A stretch of DNA of 64,000 bases from Cordia subcordata. Taxonomy: Eukaryota > Streptophyta > Magnoliopsida > Boraginales > Cordiaceae. Positions 32,969 to 45,869 of the stretch are shown piece by piece. The stretch lies in NCBI GenBank assembly GCA_028554755.1, contig JAPTOF010000001.1:37467501-37531500 (forward strand). The letters run 5' to 3'. Position 1 is the stretch's first letter; each line of letters begins with the position of its first letter. The translations under genes and the position numbers were made by a program. The notes under the pieces were generated by a model, which saw only the letters and a list, made by a program, of their open reading frames with translations, searched no databases and was not told the DNA's origin.

Positions 32969-33526
32969 TAGGGATGACAATGGGGCATTTTTAGGACAAG
33001 GTGTGCTTATCCTATTTTGTACCTATTAATAAAACTCTCATCTTTACCATTATTATATACCTATATCGAGATAAATTCCTACACTATCACCCCGTATCTG
33101 TTAGATGAAAAAAAACTCATCCGAAATACAGGTCAACAAGGTCAATAGTATTAGAATTTTTTTAAAAAATACTAATAGATAAGAACATATTAAAAATAGG
33201 TTAACTTTTACAACTAAACCAAAAAAAAGATTTTAATGATATAAAGTTTACATTAAAATATATTAAAAAATATTATAAATATATACAAAATAATATAATA
33301 TTTATATTAAAAATACATAAAAATATATAAAAAGTAACAAATATAGGTATCTAGCCACGTAGGACAGAGCAGGGTGGCTAAACCCCTACCCCCACCTAGC
33401 TCTGCACTGGGGCAAGAAAGAAAACCTCGCCCCACCCCTATCAAGGGTTTTTCGCCAAAAAACCCGCTCTTACTCCTATGATACTCCTGCAGAGCGGAAC
33501 GGGATGAGGTACTATTGCCATCCCTA
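32969..33526. mobile_element. hAT-type non-autonomous element, 558 bp
   Basis: TIRs TAGGGATGACAATGG (left) and TAGGGATGGCAATAG (complement of right). The flanking 8-mers ACAATCTA (32961-32968) and ACAATCTC (33527-33534) match at 7 of 8. The interior is AT-rich on the left and has a C-rich CCCCACC block on the right. It has no ORF. Confidence 0.78.
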
Positions 33527-33534
33527 ACAATCTC

Positions 33535-34471
33535 TCTCGAATTAAATCTAGTTTGTTCTTTGTTTTGAGGACCAGTTAAATAGGGTTTGTGTCCATCCTC
33601 ATGATGTGCCGGTTGGTGATCTCACTTCTCATCCTTTAATTGCGTGGCTTTAATTTGCCACTTACGGTGGTAGTTTAGAAGTGTTGTAATGGGTGTATAC
33701 CATACTTTGTAAAAATATCCGGTGGATTTACTTGTTTGAGTTGAATGTAGAGATGTATGTTTCGTAGAAGTTTGTTGACGAAAGATGGTCCTTCTTCAAC
33801 AACTCTGGCTTTGTCCTTTTCATTGTTTTAGTTTCTGTTGCAAACATTATGTACTTTTTAGCCACATCTTTTTGATTTGACTATGTATTTTATTTTATTA
33901 ATGAAATTTTTTTGTTTTGTGACCAAAAAAAAAAGAAAAGAAAATGAATTAAAAGGGTCCCATGCGTAACCATGCAATAAAAAGGAAAAGAAGCATTCTG
34001 CTTTCTAATTTCTATCGTGTCATTAATTTGCAAAACAAAAATTACTTACCAAACTACTTTTTTAAATGTCATGACCTTCCTCATTTATTTTAAAATAAGT
34101 TAATCTCTGCCACAACCTCAAATTTTTTAGGACTTCTAAAATTTGCAAATTGAGAACCCTTCTCTGGAATGGCAAATCGAAAATCAAACTTTGATGCTTT
34201 GTTTACGGAGCACAACGTTGGAATTGAATGATTATTATTGAATCGCTCCTAGTAAGTAAGCACATTGAAATGATTATCTCGCCGACAAGGCCAGCTAAAT
34301 ACATTTGGGCGCCTAAAGCCAACATTAAAGATGAGGCCTTTATGATTTTTACTTAAAATTTATTTAACTTTTTTAAATATAAAGTTACTAGTTAGATTTT
34401 TGTAATTAATTTATTCTAACACTTCTTAAATCAGTATTATAACCAATCACTTTAATCTCTTATTAGTCTTA
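33535..34471. other. Unassigned intergenic sequence
   Basis: No gene is recognised. 33540-33930 is less AT-rich and ends TTAATGAAATTTTTTTGTTTTG followed by a poly-A run, which could be the 3' end of a decayed LINE or gene. This is only a possibility. Confidence 0.35.
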
Positions 34472-34692
34472 GGGCCTATTTAGATTAGTTTTTTTTTCCT
34501 AGGAAAAAAAATTCTTTAAAAAAAACACCTTTTTGAAATAACTATTTGGACTAGATTTCAATAAGGGAAAAAAATAAAAGTTAAAAAAAAACACCAATTT
34601 TATCTGTTCCCAAACACTACAACTTTTAGTTTCTCAGAAAAGCATCCTTCTCAAAAATTTTAGGAAAAAAAAAACACTTTTGAGATGAGCCC
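34472..34692. mobile_element. PIF/Harbinger-like MITE
   Basis: It starts GGGCCTATTTAGATTAG after TTA (34469-34471) and ends GATGAGCCC before TTA (34693-34695). 221 bp, AT-rich palindromic interior. Confidence 0.7.
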
Positions 34693-35296
34693 TTAATAAG
34701 ATTTTATTAATTTTAGTTCTGAAAAAAAAAATTTCTTGTTGAAGTAGCAACTACTAAAATCGTTAACATTAATTATATAGTAGGTAATATAAGCATTTGC
34801 AAAAGAATTTTGTCTTCTTATGTGATTGGCCATATATCAGTTGGAGTATTATCTTCTATAATATATATTTTCCTTGAAAACTTTTAATTCTAAAAATAAA
34901 TCTAAACCATCAATATCTGAATAGCTAATGATAGGATTAGTGTTGACTAATTAGGAAAGTGAATGAAATTTATTATGGATTGTAGGCCTTTTTTTAATTT
35001 ATGATTTTTATTTTCTAAAAAACAAAAATATGATAATTTTTGGTAATAATATAAACTATAATAATAAAATTTTAAAATTTGGGGCCTAGAATTTTTCGGC
35101 CTAAAGCAATGGAGCCACCACCGCTCGCAGAACAAATGTCGTTCTACATAAATTCTAACATTTTATTGTCTAAGATTTTGAATGTATATACATTTTATGA
35201 AAATAAAACCCTAAATCCGTTTCTTAAGTACCCTATTCCCCCGCAAGTATAATAACTCTTAAATGCATTCGGCAAATAGTCCAATTATATAATTTA

Positions 35297-35515
35297 GGGC
35301 TCGTTTAGATTGATTTTTTCAAAAAATAATTTTTTTAACAATTTTTGAAAAATAATTTTTTTTTGAAAATTTAAAATTTCTGGTTTATAAAAAAAATTAT
35401 ATTTGAGCTTTTTCCAGAGTTTTAATTTTTTTTGAAAATTAAATCAAATAATTATTGGAAATTTAATATAACTTTTTCAAAAAAAATTATACTTAAAAAA
35501 AATCTAAACAGGCCC
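35297..35515. mobile_element. PIF/Harbinger-like MITE ('GGGCTC' family)
   Basis: TIRs GGGCTCGTTTAGATTGA and complement of AATCTAAACAGGCCC, flanked by TTA on both sides (35294-35296, 35516-35518). Same family as 27397-27622. Confidence 0.83.
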
Positions 35516-36090
35516 TTATTCGAAGAACAACCAAGCAGAAACTCACGTACATGCATAACGCATTTAGCTGCATTAGCAGTTCAAAGTTCAGATACCAAAA
35601 TCTTATGATAGAACAGCCATTAAATGGATTTGAAGTCAACGTTACTTACCTCTAAGATAATATGAAATAGTCATTATGTCCATGTTATATAAATATTAGT
35701 AGTGTTATGCAAGATGTTCGGCGAGCAACGATGTAATTTACCTTATGATTATTGGGACGTTAATATCCTTCCGACTATGAAAAATCAAGCTCCCAAGTTG
35801 GTTAGTGCTATTGAAGGTTCTATTTTTGACTCACTTGGTACGTTCTTGAAGCAAGATTTTGTAGGCAAAAGTTTACTGATCGAATGATAGAACTATCTAG
35901 AGTGGGAAACAAAAAGAGCAAAGACCATAACAATTGCTCTTGAGCCAAAGAAAACCAAATTAAAGTTTTGTGATAAGGGCATGCATTTGAATGAATAGAT
36001 TAATGTTCTGTTTGTTATAATCTTATTTTGAGATGTGAGATATCTTAAGACATCTTGTTACATGCATCCTATGAAAATTCAAAAAAAAAT

Positions 36091-36250
36091 CATTCTTTTC
36101 TATCTTATAATACAAACAATCCATCCTCATCTTATTTTTGTTTTATTGGATGCATATGATAAGAAAAAACCATTCTTTTCTATCTTATAATATAAGCAAT
36201 CCATCCTCATCTTATTTTTGTTTTATTGGATGCATATGATGAGATATCTT
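36091..36250 (+). repeat. 80-bp tandem repeat within unit 1
   Basis: CATTCTTTTCTATCTTATAA begins at 36091 and again at 36171; the two 80-bp copies differ at a few bases. Confidence 0.85.
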
Positions 36251-36907
36251 ATAAAATATATCCTCATTTTAATAGAATAAGTATACATAGTAAATTAAGA
36301 TCATCCCAGACACACTATAAGTGTGTTCAACAGTCAAGGTTTCATTCTCTCTCGCTCTTTTTTTTTTTTTTAAAGTTTCATTCTTGACTCATTTATAACA
36401 TTATTAAGGTAAAATTTATCAATTGATGGTCGAACTCTAAAGAAAAGAGAAAAACGAAAGACCCAAGACCATAACATGCAATTTCTTGACCTAAACAAAA
36501 CTAGAGTTCTGTGATAGGGGCATGCATTGGAATTTAGAACTTTGACAGCCAAAAAGGAATACGGGGAAATATTTACTCACGAGACTTTTATGGTTTGCAT
36601 GATTTTCTTGTGATATGCTGAAAAACGCGAAACTTTTCTCTTAATGTGTCCTTTGCTTCCTTTTTTCTTTGCTTTTTCTACGATCGAATAAATTTAGGGG
36701 CCAAAATCCCTTTATAATTTTTTTTTAAATTCCCCTAAATTCATATGAAAAATCATGTAAATGATGGTACCCAATCAAAAATTACAAATTAAATTAATAA
36801 ATCAATTTGCATACTTATGAGCCTCTTTAAAATTCTCCTTACTTTCAATACAACGTGGGTCCACTGGCCATTGAGATACCAACAACTCTATAAGCAGGTG
36901 GACATTA

Positions 36908-37308
36908 GGCTAACTCCAACAAATCTCTTAAAACATAAAAATTCTTATATTTAGAGGTGTTGTTAATAGCAAAGTGCTCCAACTGCTCCCCTATTCTATC
37001 CCCAAAATTTTAGATTTTCTCCCAACCTCAAAACAAAACACTTATATATAGGGGTTTTTCTCATCTCCCAAACCCAACACCCAAATCCCATCCCCCATCC
37101 CCCATCCCCATAACTCTAAGACTGCAACATTGTAAAATAGGGGAGCTGTTGGAGTAAAATTGAAATTGGGATTCCTTAAACTAAAAGTTTGATAAAAAAT
37201 AAGGGAGCTGTTAAAATAGAATTGAAAATAGGAGATCTCAAAATATAAGAAAATGAGTTAAATTACTTAAATTTAGAGAAAAAAATAGAAGAGCTATTGG
37301 AGATAGCC
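36908..37308. mobile_element. MITE with a paralogous empty site
   Basis: Termini GGCTAACTCCAACAAATCTC and complement of GAGCTATTGGAGATAGCC, flanked by TTA (36905-36907, 37309-37311). Unit 2 of the duplication has the uninterrupted site TTACAATTTACAACATCTG, so the 401-bp insertion postdates the duplication or was only in one unit. Interior TIR-like blocks (GGGGAGCTGTTGGAGT) suggest a foldback. Confidence 0.88.
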
Positions 37309-38401
37309 TTACAACATCTATCCGATTGAAACTACATATGATTCGTTGTGCATTGGCATTATATGTACGAAATCTAAATTATACACGTGCACGATTGTTT
37401 GCTTCAACTTAAGATTTATTCTTTTATATTTCTTGGATTATTAACTTTGTCGTATTTTATTCCTATTGAAATGAGGAAATATCTCAAGACATCTTATTAT
37501 ATACATTCTATAAAAATTCAAAACAAACCATATTTTTCTATCTTATAATATAAGCAATCCATCCTCGTATTATTTTTTATAACTATAAAAATATGATTTA
37601 TTTTAAGTTTTTATTGGATGTACGTGATCAGAAATTTTAAACCTTATAAGATATATCCTTATTTTAATAGAATAAGCATACATCTTAAACAAAATCATTC
37701 CAAACACATTATAAGTTTGCGCACCAGTGAAGGCTTCGTTCTCCTTTTTTTTTTTTTTTTTGAAAAGCTTTGTTCTTGACTCACTTATACATTCTTAAGG
37801 TAAAATTTTATCAATTGATAATCCAACTCTAATAAAAAGAGAAAAAAGAAAGACCCAAGACCATAACATGCAATTTCTTGACCTAAACAAAACCAGAGTT
37901 ATGTGATAGGGGCATGCATTTGAATTAGAACTTTGACAGCCAAAAAGGAATATAGGGAAATAGTTACTCACGAGACTTTTATGGTTTGCATGATTTTCTT
38001 GTGATAAGCTGAAAAACGAGAAACTTTTCTCTTAATGTGTCCTTTCCTTCCTTTTTTTTTTTCGTTTTTTTTACTATCGAATAAATTTAGGGGCCGAAAT
38101 CCCTTTATAAATTTTTTTCAAATTCCCCTAAATTCATCCGAAAGATCATGTAAACGATGGTACCCAATCAAAAATTAAAAATTAAACTTAACAAATGAAT
38201 TGGCATACTTCTCGGCCTCTTTAAAATTCTCCACGCTTTCAAGACAACGTGGGTCGACAGTCCATTAAGATACCAACAACTCTGCAACCAAGTGGGGGTT
38301 ACAATTTACAACATCTGTCCGATGACTGAAACTACGGATGATTTGTTGTGCGTCGGCATTGTATGCACGAAACGCGTGCACAATTGTTTGCTTCAACGTA
38401 T

Positions 38402-38730
38402 TAGGATTTATTCTTCTAATATATCTTAGATTATTGACTTTGTCGTATTTTAGTCCTTTAATTTTTAAAATAAGCTTCTTACTGCTTGGACTTTAATAAA
38501 TGAGATGTGGTTAATTCTTCAAGCAATTTTCATTATATTTTTAACTTCAAATGCACTTGAGACGCATGAACCGATTGACCAGTAGCATTTTTCGGTAATA
38601 CATTGATGTTACAAATATAACAGAAATTGCTCGAAGGATTAACTACGTCTCATTTGAAAGTTAAAAGACTAAAATGCGACAAAGTCAATAATTCAAGAAC
38701 TATTAGAGAAATAAATCCAAAATATTATTA
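38402..38730. repeat. Inverted repeat of the duplication's end
   Basis: 38402-38545 (GGATTTATTCTTCTAATATA ... GACTTTGTCGTATTTTAGTC) is present as a diverged reverse complement at about 38610-38722 (GACTAAAATGCGACAAAGTC ... GAGAAATAAATCC). It would fold into a long hairpin. Confidence 0.7.
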
Positions 38731-38739
38731 CATTTTCTA

Positions 38740-40565
38740 TTCAACTCCAACCTAACTCCTCCCTCTCAATGAAATTTAAACAATTATACTATCATTTTCA
38801 GCGAGTGGTTTTAATCAATCAAATTATTAACTCTCAACTGATACCTAGAGATAATCAATTGTGTGCGAAAGTCTTTTTCATCGACTTCACTTACATTGGA
38901 TATTTTAAATGTTGAAATATCTTTCTCAAAGAAAGAATTGAACCACAATCTATCCTTCCATGTAGATTAAGGGCTCTTAATATATACATGTGTGTGTGGT
39001 GCACATATAAGAGAGAGACTTTCTGTCCCCACTTTAAGTTTATAAGAGATTTGTGTTTAGTATTTCTCTATATTACTGTTGATTTGAATTTAAATATTTT
39101 CAATAAATTAGGGGCAATATGTTGACTGACTGATCGTTAACTAATTAGTTGATTTAGCATTTTGTTTGTGGAGGTTAAAAGACACAACTTAGTACTCAAC
39201 ATAAATATTTTTTTAAGTTGGGGTTAAATTATTTTTCTCATTCATATATCTAAAACGCACAACTCCAACTCACTCGAAAATCATCATTCTACCCTTGAGG
39301 TGAATACATAGGAGTTACAATCCTCAGTTCCTCCGCTACAAGATTTTAGGTTAGTAATTATATTTTTTTTATTACGTTTGAGATAAAATGATAATTTTCA
39401 TTTTAGTCCAAATTTTAACGTAACAAATATTAGTTATATTTCTAACTGTAACAATTTGATATTAGATTTTTTACATTTAACTTTTAAGATAGCAAAAAAT
39501 ATTATTATGGTTAAAAGCTTAACTAAGAGAAACAAAGTTTAAATTTCATTTGGTACGTGCACTTATGTAAGTTACATTAACTCCACCTCTAAACTCAACA
39601 AAAATTAGCTACACTTGCAAATATTCTTCTAAGGATCCGTTTAGTATGATGACATGGCCTGGAAATGAGAGGCCATTCCAACTTCTTTTTTCCTTTCTTT
39701 TGTTCAGTTAAACAAAATGAAGCTTGAAAGCCCGTTCTAGAAGAAAGCCTTATTCAAGAAAAAGTTGAAAAATGTATTCCTCTACTTAACCTAAGGAATG
39801 GGCTTTCCAACTTCACCTGAAAAGCATTTGAAAAAAAATTATCTCTTGTCTGTCCTTTTACACACGATCATTTTCTTCATCTGAAACCCTTAACCAAGCC
39901 TCTACCTCTTGCAAGGCTACAATCAGGTAGTCTCATACATTTGTATTTTTTTTTCTCTCTCTTTTCAATTTTCAAAATTGCTTGATTAATCTTGTGTTTT
40001 TCTGCTATTTTACTTGTTCAAATAAAAAAATCCTTCAATAGATGATTATTTGAAATTTGTAATAGCATATGCATGTACAATATATTTTATCAAATTTTGG
40101 TTTCCATGTAAACTGGAATGTTTTGTGGCATATTTCATGGTTAAGAAATACTTTCTCTATTGTTACTTCTAATAAGATAACTTTCGTAACCTCCCATAAA
40201 TTCATGAGGAAGCATTTCTCAGGTTAAAGTCAAAATTGTATTTCGTACATAATGAGCAGGCCATTTCTATGTGCTAGTAAAGAAAAACAAAGGCTATCTA
40301 ATAAGTTCTTGACCTTCTGGACACAACCATCATCTTGTGAATATTTTGTGCAAAAAGAAAAAAGAAAAATTATAGTTCTTATTCAACAGTTTATGAAGGA
40401 TTAAATACATGAGATGGTTTTATTTTATTGAAAATTTTCCTTCTACTACAGTGAAGTTAAAACTATTAAATATTGGGTTGTCTACACCAAGCTCTTTTCA
40501 CCATTGAGCTCTATCTTCTTTATATCCTCTCTTAAGCTACATAGTGCATCATTTTCAATTGCGTC
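38740..40565. other. Intergenic, no gene recognised
   Basis: AT-rich sequence with no exon, TIR pair or RNA gene that I can support. A local GC rise near 39640-39800 (GGCCATTCCAAC) has no reading frame. Confidence 0.4.
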
Positions 40566-41027
40566 ATGCCAGTTGATTGTATTCCATTACATCATCTTCT
40601 TAATTGTCCTACATCAGTTGATTTTGTTCCTCTTTTAAATGTGCATTTTTCTATCAATGTACTTGAAGAGCTAAATAGAGATGATGAACGAGAATTCGAT
40701 GGTGAAGAAATGTTTCCTGGTTTGGATACTGAAATATTTGTGTCATTTGTTCAACCTACCACTAATGGAAACAACACTGATGTCTCTTCAAAGATAAGTG
40801 AAAAACAGAAGAGCATTGATGGTAATGTTATTTGTGAAATTATTCGAGATTCTGCTAACATGATCAGCTCAAATAAGTTCATTTCAATTTCTAAACTTAG
40901 AGGAAATATTCTTAAACATCTAAAAGTTAGACAAAAGAAGATTAAGTCAATTTTAGGGTATATGTTTCATAGTCTAATTTTTTCCTCGTGTTTCATAACA
41001 TGTATATTAGTTCTAAATATTTTCTGA
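40566..41027 (+). CDS. Hypothetical acidic ORF, possibly an exon fragment
   Basis: A 153-codon open frame with a natural-looking amino-acid mix up to ILG (about residue 129), then hydrophobic read-through. A donor-like GGTATATG follows AAGTCAATTTTAG at 40958, so the frame may be an exon ending there. No family was recognised. It could be a relic of a gene or an ORF captured by a transposon. Confidence 0.25.
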   Translation: MPVDCIPLHHLLNCPTSVDFVPLLNVHFSINVLEELNRDDEREFDGEEMFPGLDTEIFVSFVQPTTNGNNTDVSSKISEKQKSIDGNVICEIIRDSANMISSNKFISISKLRGNILKHLKVRQKKIKSILGYMFHSLIFSSCFITCILVLNIF

Positions 41028-44000
41028 ATTCATTTCAAATTAGCCTCTAGAATGAGTAAATTTAAACATTTCAACTGATTTGAATAAATTGATAAAAATA
41101 TTGAAAACTAATTTAAATTTTTTAAATGATTGAGACTAATTTAAAAATAAGTGGTAAAATTTAAAATCTTAAAATTAACCCTTTTTATCACGTTGCCGCG
41201 GGGGAAGGTCCGGTCCTGATTTCACAACGGGGCGATTAACCATGTGAACAACTCATAAAAATTCATCAAGTGAGGATATTTTAAATAAAATGGATTATTG
41301 GATTATATACTCGTAAATATATTAATCTTTATAACATATTAACAATAATAGAGATTAGCTAGTTTAATGTAAAGAGGTTAGTAATCCCTACCATAAGCTA
41401 GCTCCACATGCCACAGTTGCCTCATATTCTTGTTGTTTGACCCTTTCCATATTCTTAGTATTAGTTTATTTTCCTTGTCGCAGTATTAGACTAGTTTCAA
41501 ATTCTTGTTATTAAATTGGATTTCTTCTTACTATTTTAGTCCGTTTTACCATTCTTAGTTATCAAATTTGGAGGTCTACAAATAGAATCTCTCATAATAC
41601 AATGTAAAAAGCTTTATGTATAAACATGATATTCTGAAAATATCTTTTCCTAGAACCATGTAATGGTTAATCTCTTGTAGACTATCTGCATCCAGATAAT
41701 TCAAAAAGCAAAAGGTCAGAAAAGGTAACAAAACCATAAATTTTGATATTTAGGAATCCACTCAGATTTTTTAATTCCCCAACAATATGCATGTCGAGCT
41801 CAAGATAGTTTTTCTAAAAGTTTTTCATTTCTTTATTTTTTATTTTTCATTTTCTTTTATTCAAAGATCCAAACTTGAATAATTATTCTTTAAGAGATTA
41901 CTCCTAATCATTTGAGCTACTCTTTAAATCTTTCGTACTCAAGGTAGTTTAATTAGGTATCATATGAACAGACCTAATAATACCCATATATGGCTTCTTC
42001 GATTTTTCATAAAAAGAGATATATGACTAATAGAGGTTCAAATGCATATAAAAAATAAATTTATGAATGGAATAAAAAATGTAGTATTTATGTAAGGTTG
42101 AAGTTTGTTTATTTCCAACACGTGAACTGTAAAACTTCTCCTGTACAATCAAATACTAAAGAAAGTAATTACAGGCAAGAAGTTAATGTGTTTGGCAGAA
42201 ACTGACCAAACAAGAGCAATCAAAGTAGATGTGTGGACCACCATTCCTCTTTTATTTAATCCCTACTTCTCTTGAAACATTTACAATTCAAATATCTTAC
42301 CTTTAAAACTTGTCTCACGTTAAAAGTAAGGCTTCAATTTTGAAAAGACAATTGATGAAAAATAACAATTGAAAAAGACAAAAGATATTTTTTTTTGGTT
42401 GGCAAACACTATGACAATTAATCAATTATTTTCAGATGTCAATTTAATAATAATTAGTGATGGCGGACCAAAGCAATGCTGCGAGTTTTATATTATTATT
42501 TGAGTTTTATATAATAGTGTGTTCTTTTGAAAAGTTTTTATCAAATTGTTAACAATATAATATGTCATTCCGTTAAGGAAAAAAGAAGAAGAAGAAGAAG
42601 AAGAAACAACTTTAAATTAATAGTTTTGACTATCAAGAGAAAAAATAAATTACAAAAAGTTTGAGGAAGTAGCTGACTGGAAGCCAAGAACTATAATGCA
42701 TGGACTAATATCATGCATGCCGTGTATGTTATAATTTTATTTTATTTTTGCATGTTGTGTGATTTAAATAATTATTACTATTATATAATTAAAAGTCAAT
42801 CAATTTTATTGAAATATTTTCAAAAATTTATTCTTCTATTAAATTGTTAATGTTGCACTCACCCATTAGCACGCCCCCCTCCCCCAAATAAAAAAATAAA
42901 AATATAAAAATATTTAAAATAAAAAAAAAGAAAAATATTTTAGGTTACGTATTGGAAAAGAAACAGAATATAATGATTTACAAAACCATATAGTTAAGGA
43001 TAACTATATTTTATTAAGAAAATTTTATTGATTTACCAAATGTATGACTTTCCATTCAATTGGATTTAGGAAAGAAAGCTCAAAATATATACTTGGGGGG
43101 AACATCTTAACGGGTCAGCTCAGCAACCACATGTGATATATTGTTCAGTTCAATTGGATCAATGTGTTTATTTTTAATTTTAATAAAATTATGTAAAAGA
43201 TATGACTGGTAGCTAGCGGCACCATTTTTTCCCTTTCTTCGGGAAGCTATGCCAACTTAGGTGAAGATTTTTTTACGAAAAGACTAAATGCGTCTTATTG
43301 ATTCCGTTGGAAGGGTTTCAAGAATGTTAGTGCTAAGAAGAAGAGTAAGTTTTGAAGTTGGCGAGTCAGTCTGCACGTTTATTTACTTCCTGGTAAATTA
43401 CGTATGAAATTTAGGTGACTTAACATCTTTTTGCACTCTCCACGTACAGAAATGCCTGTCCCAAATGCATGGTGATCTATTCCTTTAATCCAATGAATGA
43501 AGACCTGCAAGAATTTTTTTTTTTTGGTCGAAACCTGCGAGACTGACTCAACGACTTTAATGCATTTATAGATATATAGATTTTAGGACAAACTCAATGA
43601 CTAGGCTGTTTTTGTGATCTATATACTTACAGAAATTCCACAGCAATTAAGGTGACCTGACACATACCAAACTGAGGTACTACCTTATTTATTTTGAAAG
43701 GAATTATTCAGTTGTATGAAAAAAGATATGACGATATAATTATAATGATACAATTTTAATAAATATATAATTGTAAATTTCTTTGACACAATGACGTTAC
43801 TAGAAGATGACTCATTTTACCGAAACATTAATCAGAAATTTTAATTTATTAAAAAGTATTTTTTTCAAATGACAGATAAATATTTTTTTAATTAAAAAAA
43901 AAAACCAATCCAAATTAACCCAACCTTTATCGCGATACCAAACCCAAGTCTTATGTTGATTACTTTGCACACCCATTCTATTCCTTCTACAGTAACAACA

Positions 44001-45318
44001 AAAACGATAAGGCGTTTGGGGTTTAAATTTGTTCATAATATAAATTATTATAATGAATAAATATGAGAAAAATTTAAGGACAGTGAGCATCAAATTATTT
44101 AATTGAACTGTACATGTGAATAATTCATTTATTATTCACTCTCTCAAAGGTGTAAGAACGATTCAGTCACATCTTTCAAATGTTATTTCACGTTACCTGA
44201 AGTACAAAAAGTGTTTGACCAAAAGAAGGAAAAAGTAGAACAGTAAGTGTTTTTTTTTTCTTTTCTTTTTTTCTTTTTGCGGAATAGTGCAAAAAGTGTT
44301 ACGAGTACATAGTGTTTTTCCTTAGTATTCAAGTCAGCTTGGGTTCTCGTAAATGTTAGTAAATGCCGCAAATGCAAAAGACAAATTTATTATATCATTG
44401 TTTGACCAAAAGCAACGACAATAATTTGTCATATCGTTGCATATATTCAATAGTCTACCATTATTTTCATCGTCCCAAACCAAACCTTATATGTATTATT
44501 CTTTTCAGAGGATAGCGATCTCTTTTCTTCTTGATTCTTTTATATAGTAGTAATACTTTTCGGAGGATGATGGTCTCTTTTAGATTAATTTTTTTAAAAA
44601 GAAACAGTTTTTGTATAATTTATGAATAAGGATGTCTTATGAAAAATTCAAATTTTTTACTTTAAAAGAAAAAGAAACAACCCTTGGATCAAGATATTGT
44701 GCAGCCTAACAGCCACAGAACGCATGTCCTTCATGCCTCCATAAACGAAAGGAACATGGCACAGCCATGAATATATTCATAGTGATTTTATGTATATGCT
44801 CTTTTTCTAATTCAGCTTCTACATGACATTATCTCATTAAAAAAAAGGACATTTTTTATATGAACTCTAAATAATAATATTGAAGTGGATGATGATAATT
44901 CTAAAAATATTAATATTATAATTTTGGATGATGGGAATAGCATTGTTTCAACTATTGAGATGCAGTGTTATAATTAGTGTTTTTTTAAGTTCTAGCTACT
45001 CATAATATAAGTGCAATTCATAGAATGATTAATATACTGTCATGATGTCAAAAATTGACAAACTAATCCCTCAAAATAGTTATATTTCAAATGCAAGATT
45101 TATGAACACTTGAATAAACTGAACCAAAACAATAGTTTTAACTTAATTTACTTCAAACAATTGCATCTGTTAATCTATATTTTATAAAATATCCTAAAGT
45201 TTTTCCACTCCTGAGCATTCAATGACAAGTGCCACTATATGCATGCACTTTACAAATAATAACCACTTGGCAAGTCAATCCAGACAAACCCAATGTATCT
45301 CTGAAATTGAGAAGGAAT
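41028..45318. other. Long AT-rich intergenic region
   Basis: Over 4 kb with no supportable gene. It contains a short (GAA)n microsatellite (about 42580-42606) and an isolated GC-rich blip at 41188-41230. No TIR pair was delimited. Confidence 0.45.
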
Positions 45319-45427
45319 CTATGGCTTTGTTTGGGATTTTTTTTTCTAACCCAAAAAAAAAAAACATTATGCAAAAATAATTCCGTTTATAAATTGATTT
45401 GAAAAATAACCCGTTTTAAATTTGAAA

Positions 45428-45720
45428 ATGCGCCGCATGCATTCCCAGAACGCGGAACACACTCTGGGAGTGAGGCCGCACTCCAGGAATGCGCCCGCGC
45501 TCCTGGAGTGCGTTCCGCATTCTGGAAACGCGTTTTCTGGGTTCCCTGCAAAGCTGCCAAATTTGATTTTGATTCTGATTTGATTTGATTACGGAGACGA
45601 CCAAATATTCTTAGCAGCACATTCTGGGAGTGCGCTGATGAGAATCCCTGCCACAAATCACGCTTTAGTCACTTCAAGTCACGGGAAATTTCAGAAATTG
45701 CACTCCCAGAATGCGTTTTT
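45428..45720. repeat. MULE-2 left subterminal GC-rich repeats
   Basis: About eight short units in both orientations around the core CATTCTGGGAGTGCG / CGCACTCCAGGAATGCG. They lie between the left TIR and the transposase start, the position held by the TTCGGCTATT array in MULE-1. Confidence 0.8.
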
Positions 45721-45869
45721 TGCCTATATAAATCCCAACCCCTTCCTCTACCGGATCATTCAATCCTACCCCATAAATTTCTACCATCACAATCACTTTC
45801 CACCAAATAAACATTCTGCCAAATTCATTCACTTTGTTAGTATAAGTTTCTACCAAAGCACGTAAAAGA

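Larger units (their letters stand above)
36020..38460 (+). repeat. Tandem segmental duplication, about 1.0-1.4-kb units
   Basis: Unit 1 (about 36020-37462) and unit 2 (about 37463-38460) share long blocks, e.g. GACCCAAGACCATAACATGC at about 36460 and 37852, and ACTCACGAGACTTTTATGG in both. Unit 1 is longer because it contains a 401-bp MITE and an internal 80-bp repeat. No coding frame is conserved between the units. Confidence 0.88.

Noticed and set aside
35702..35887. 61-codon ORF with ordinary composition
   Set aside because: No family recognised, too short, no splice or regulatory support.
41188..41230. GC-rich blip possibly of organellar origin
   Set aside because: Too short to support any assignment by eye.
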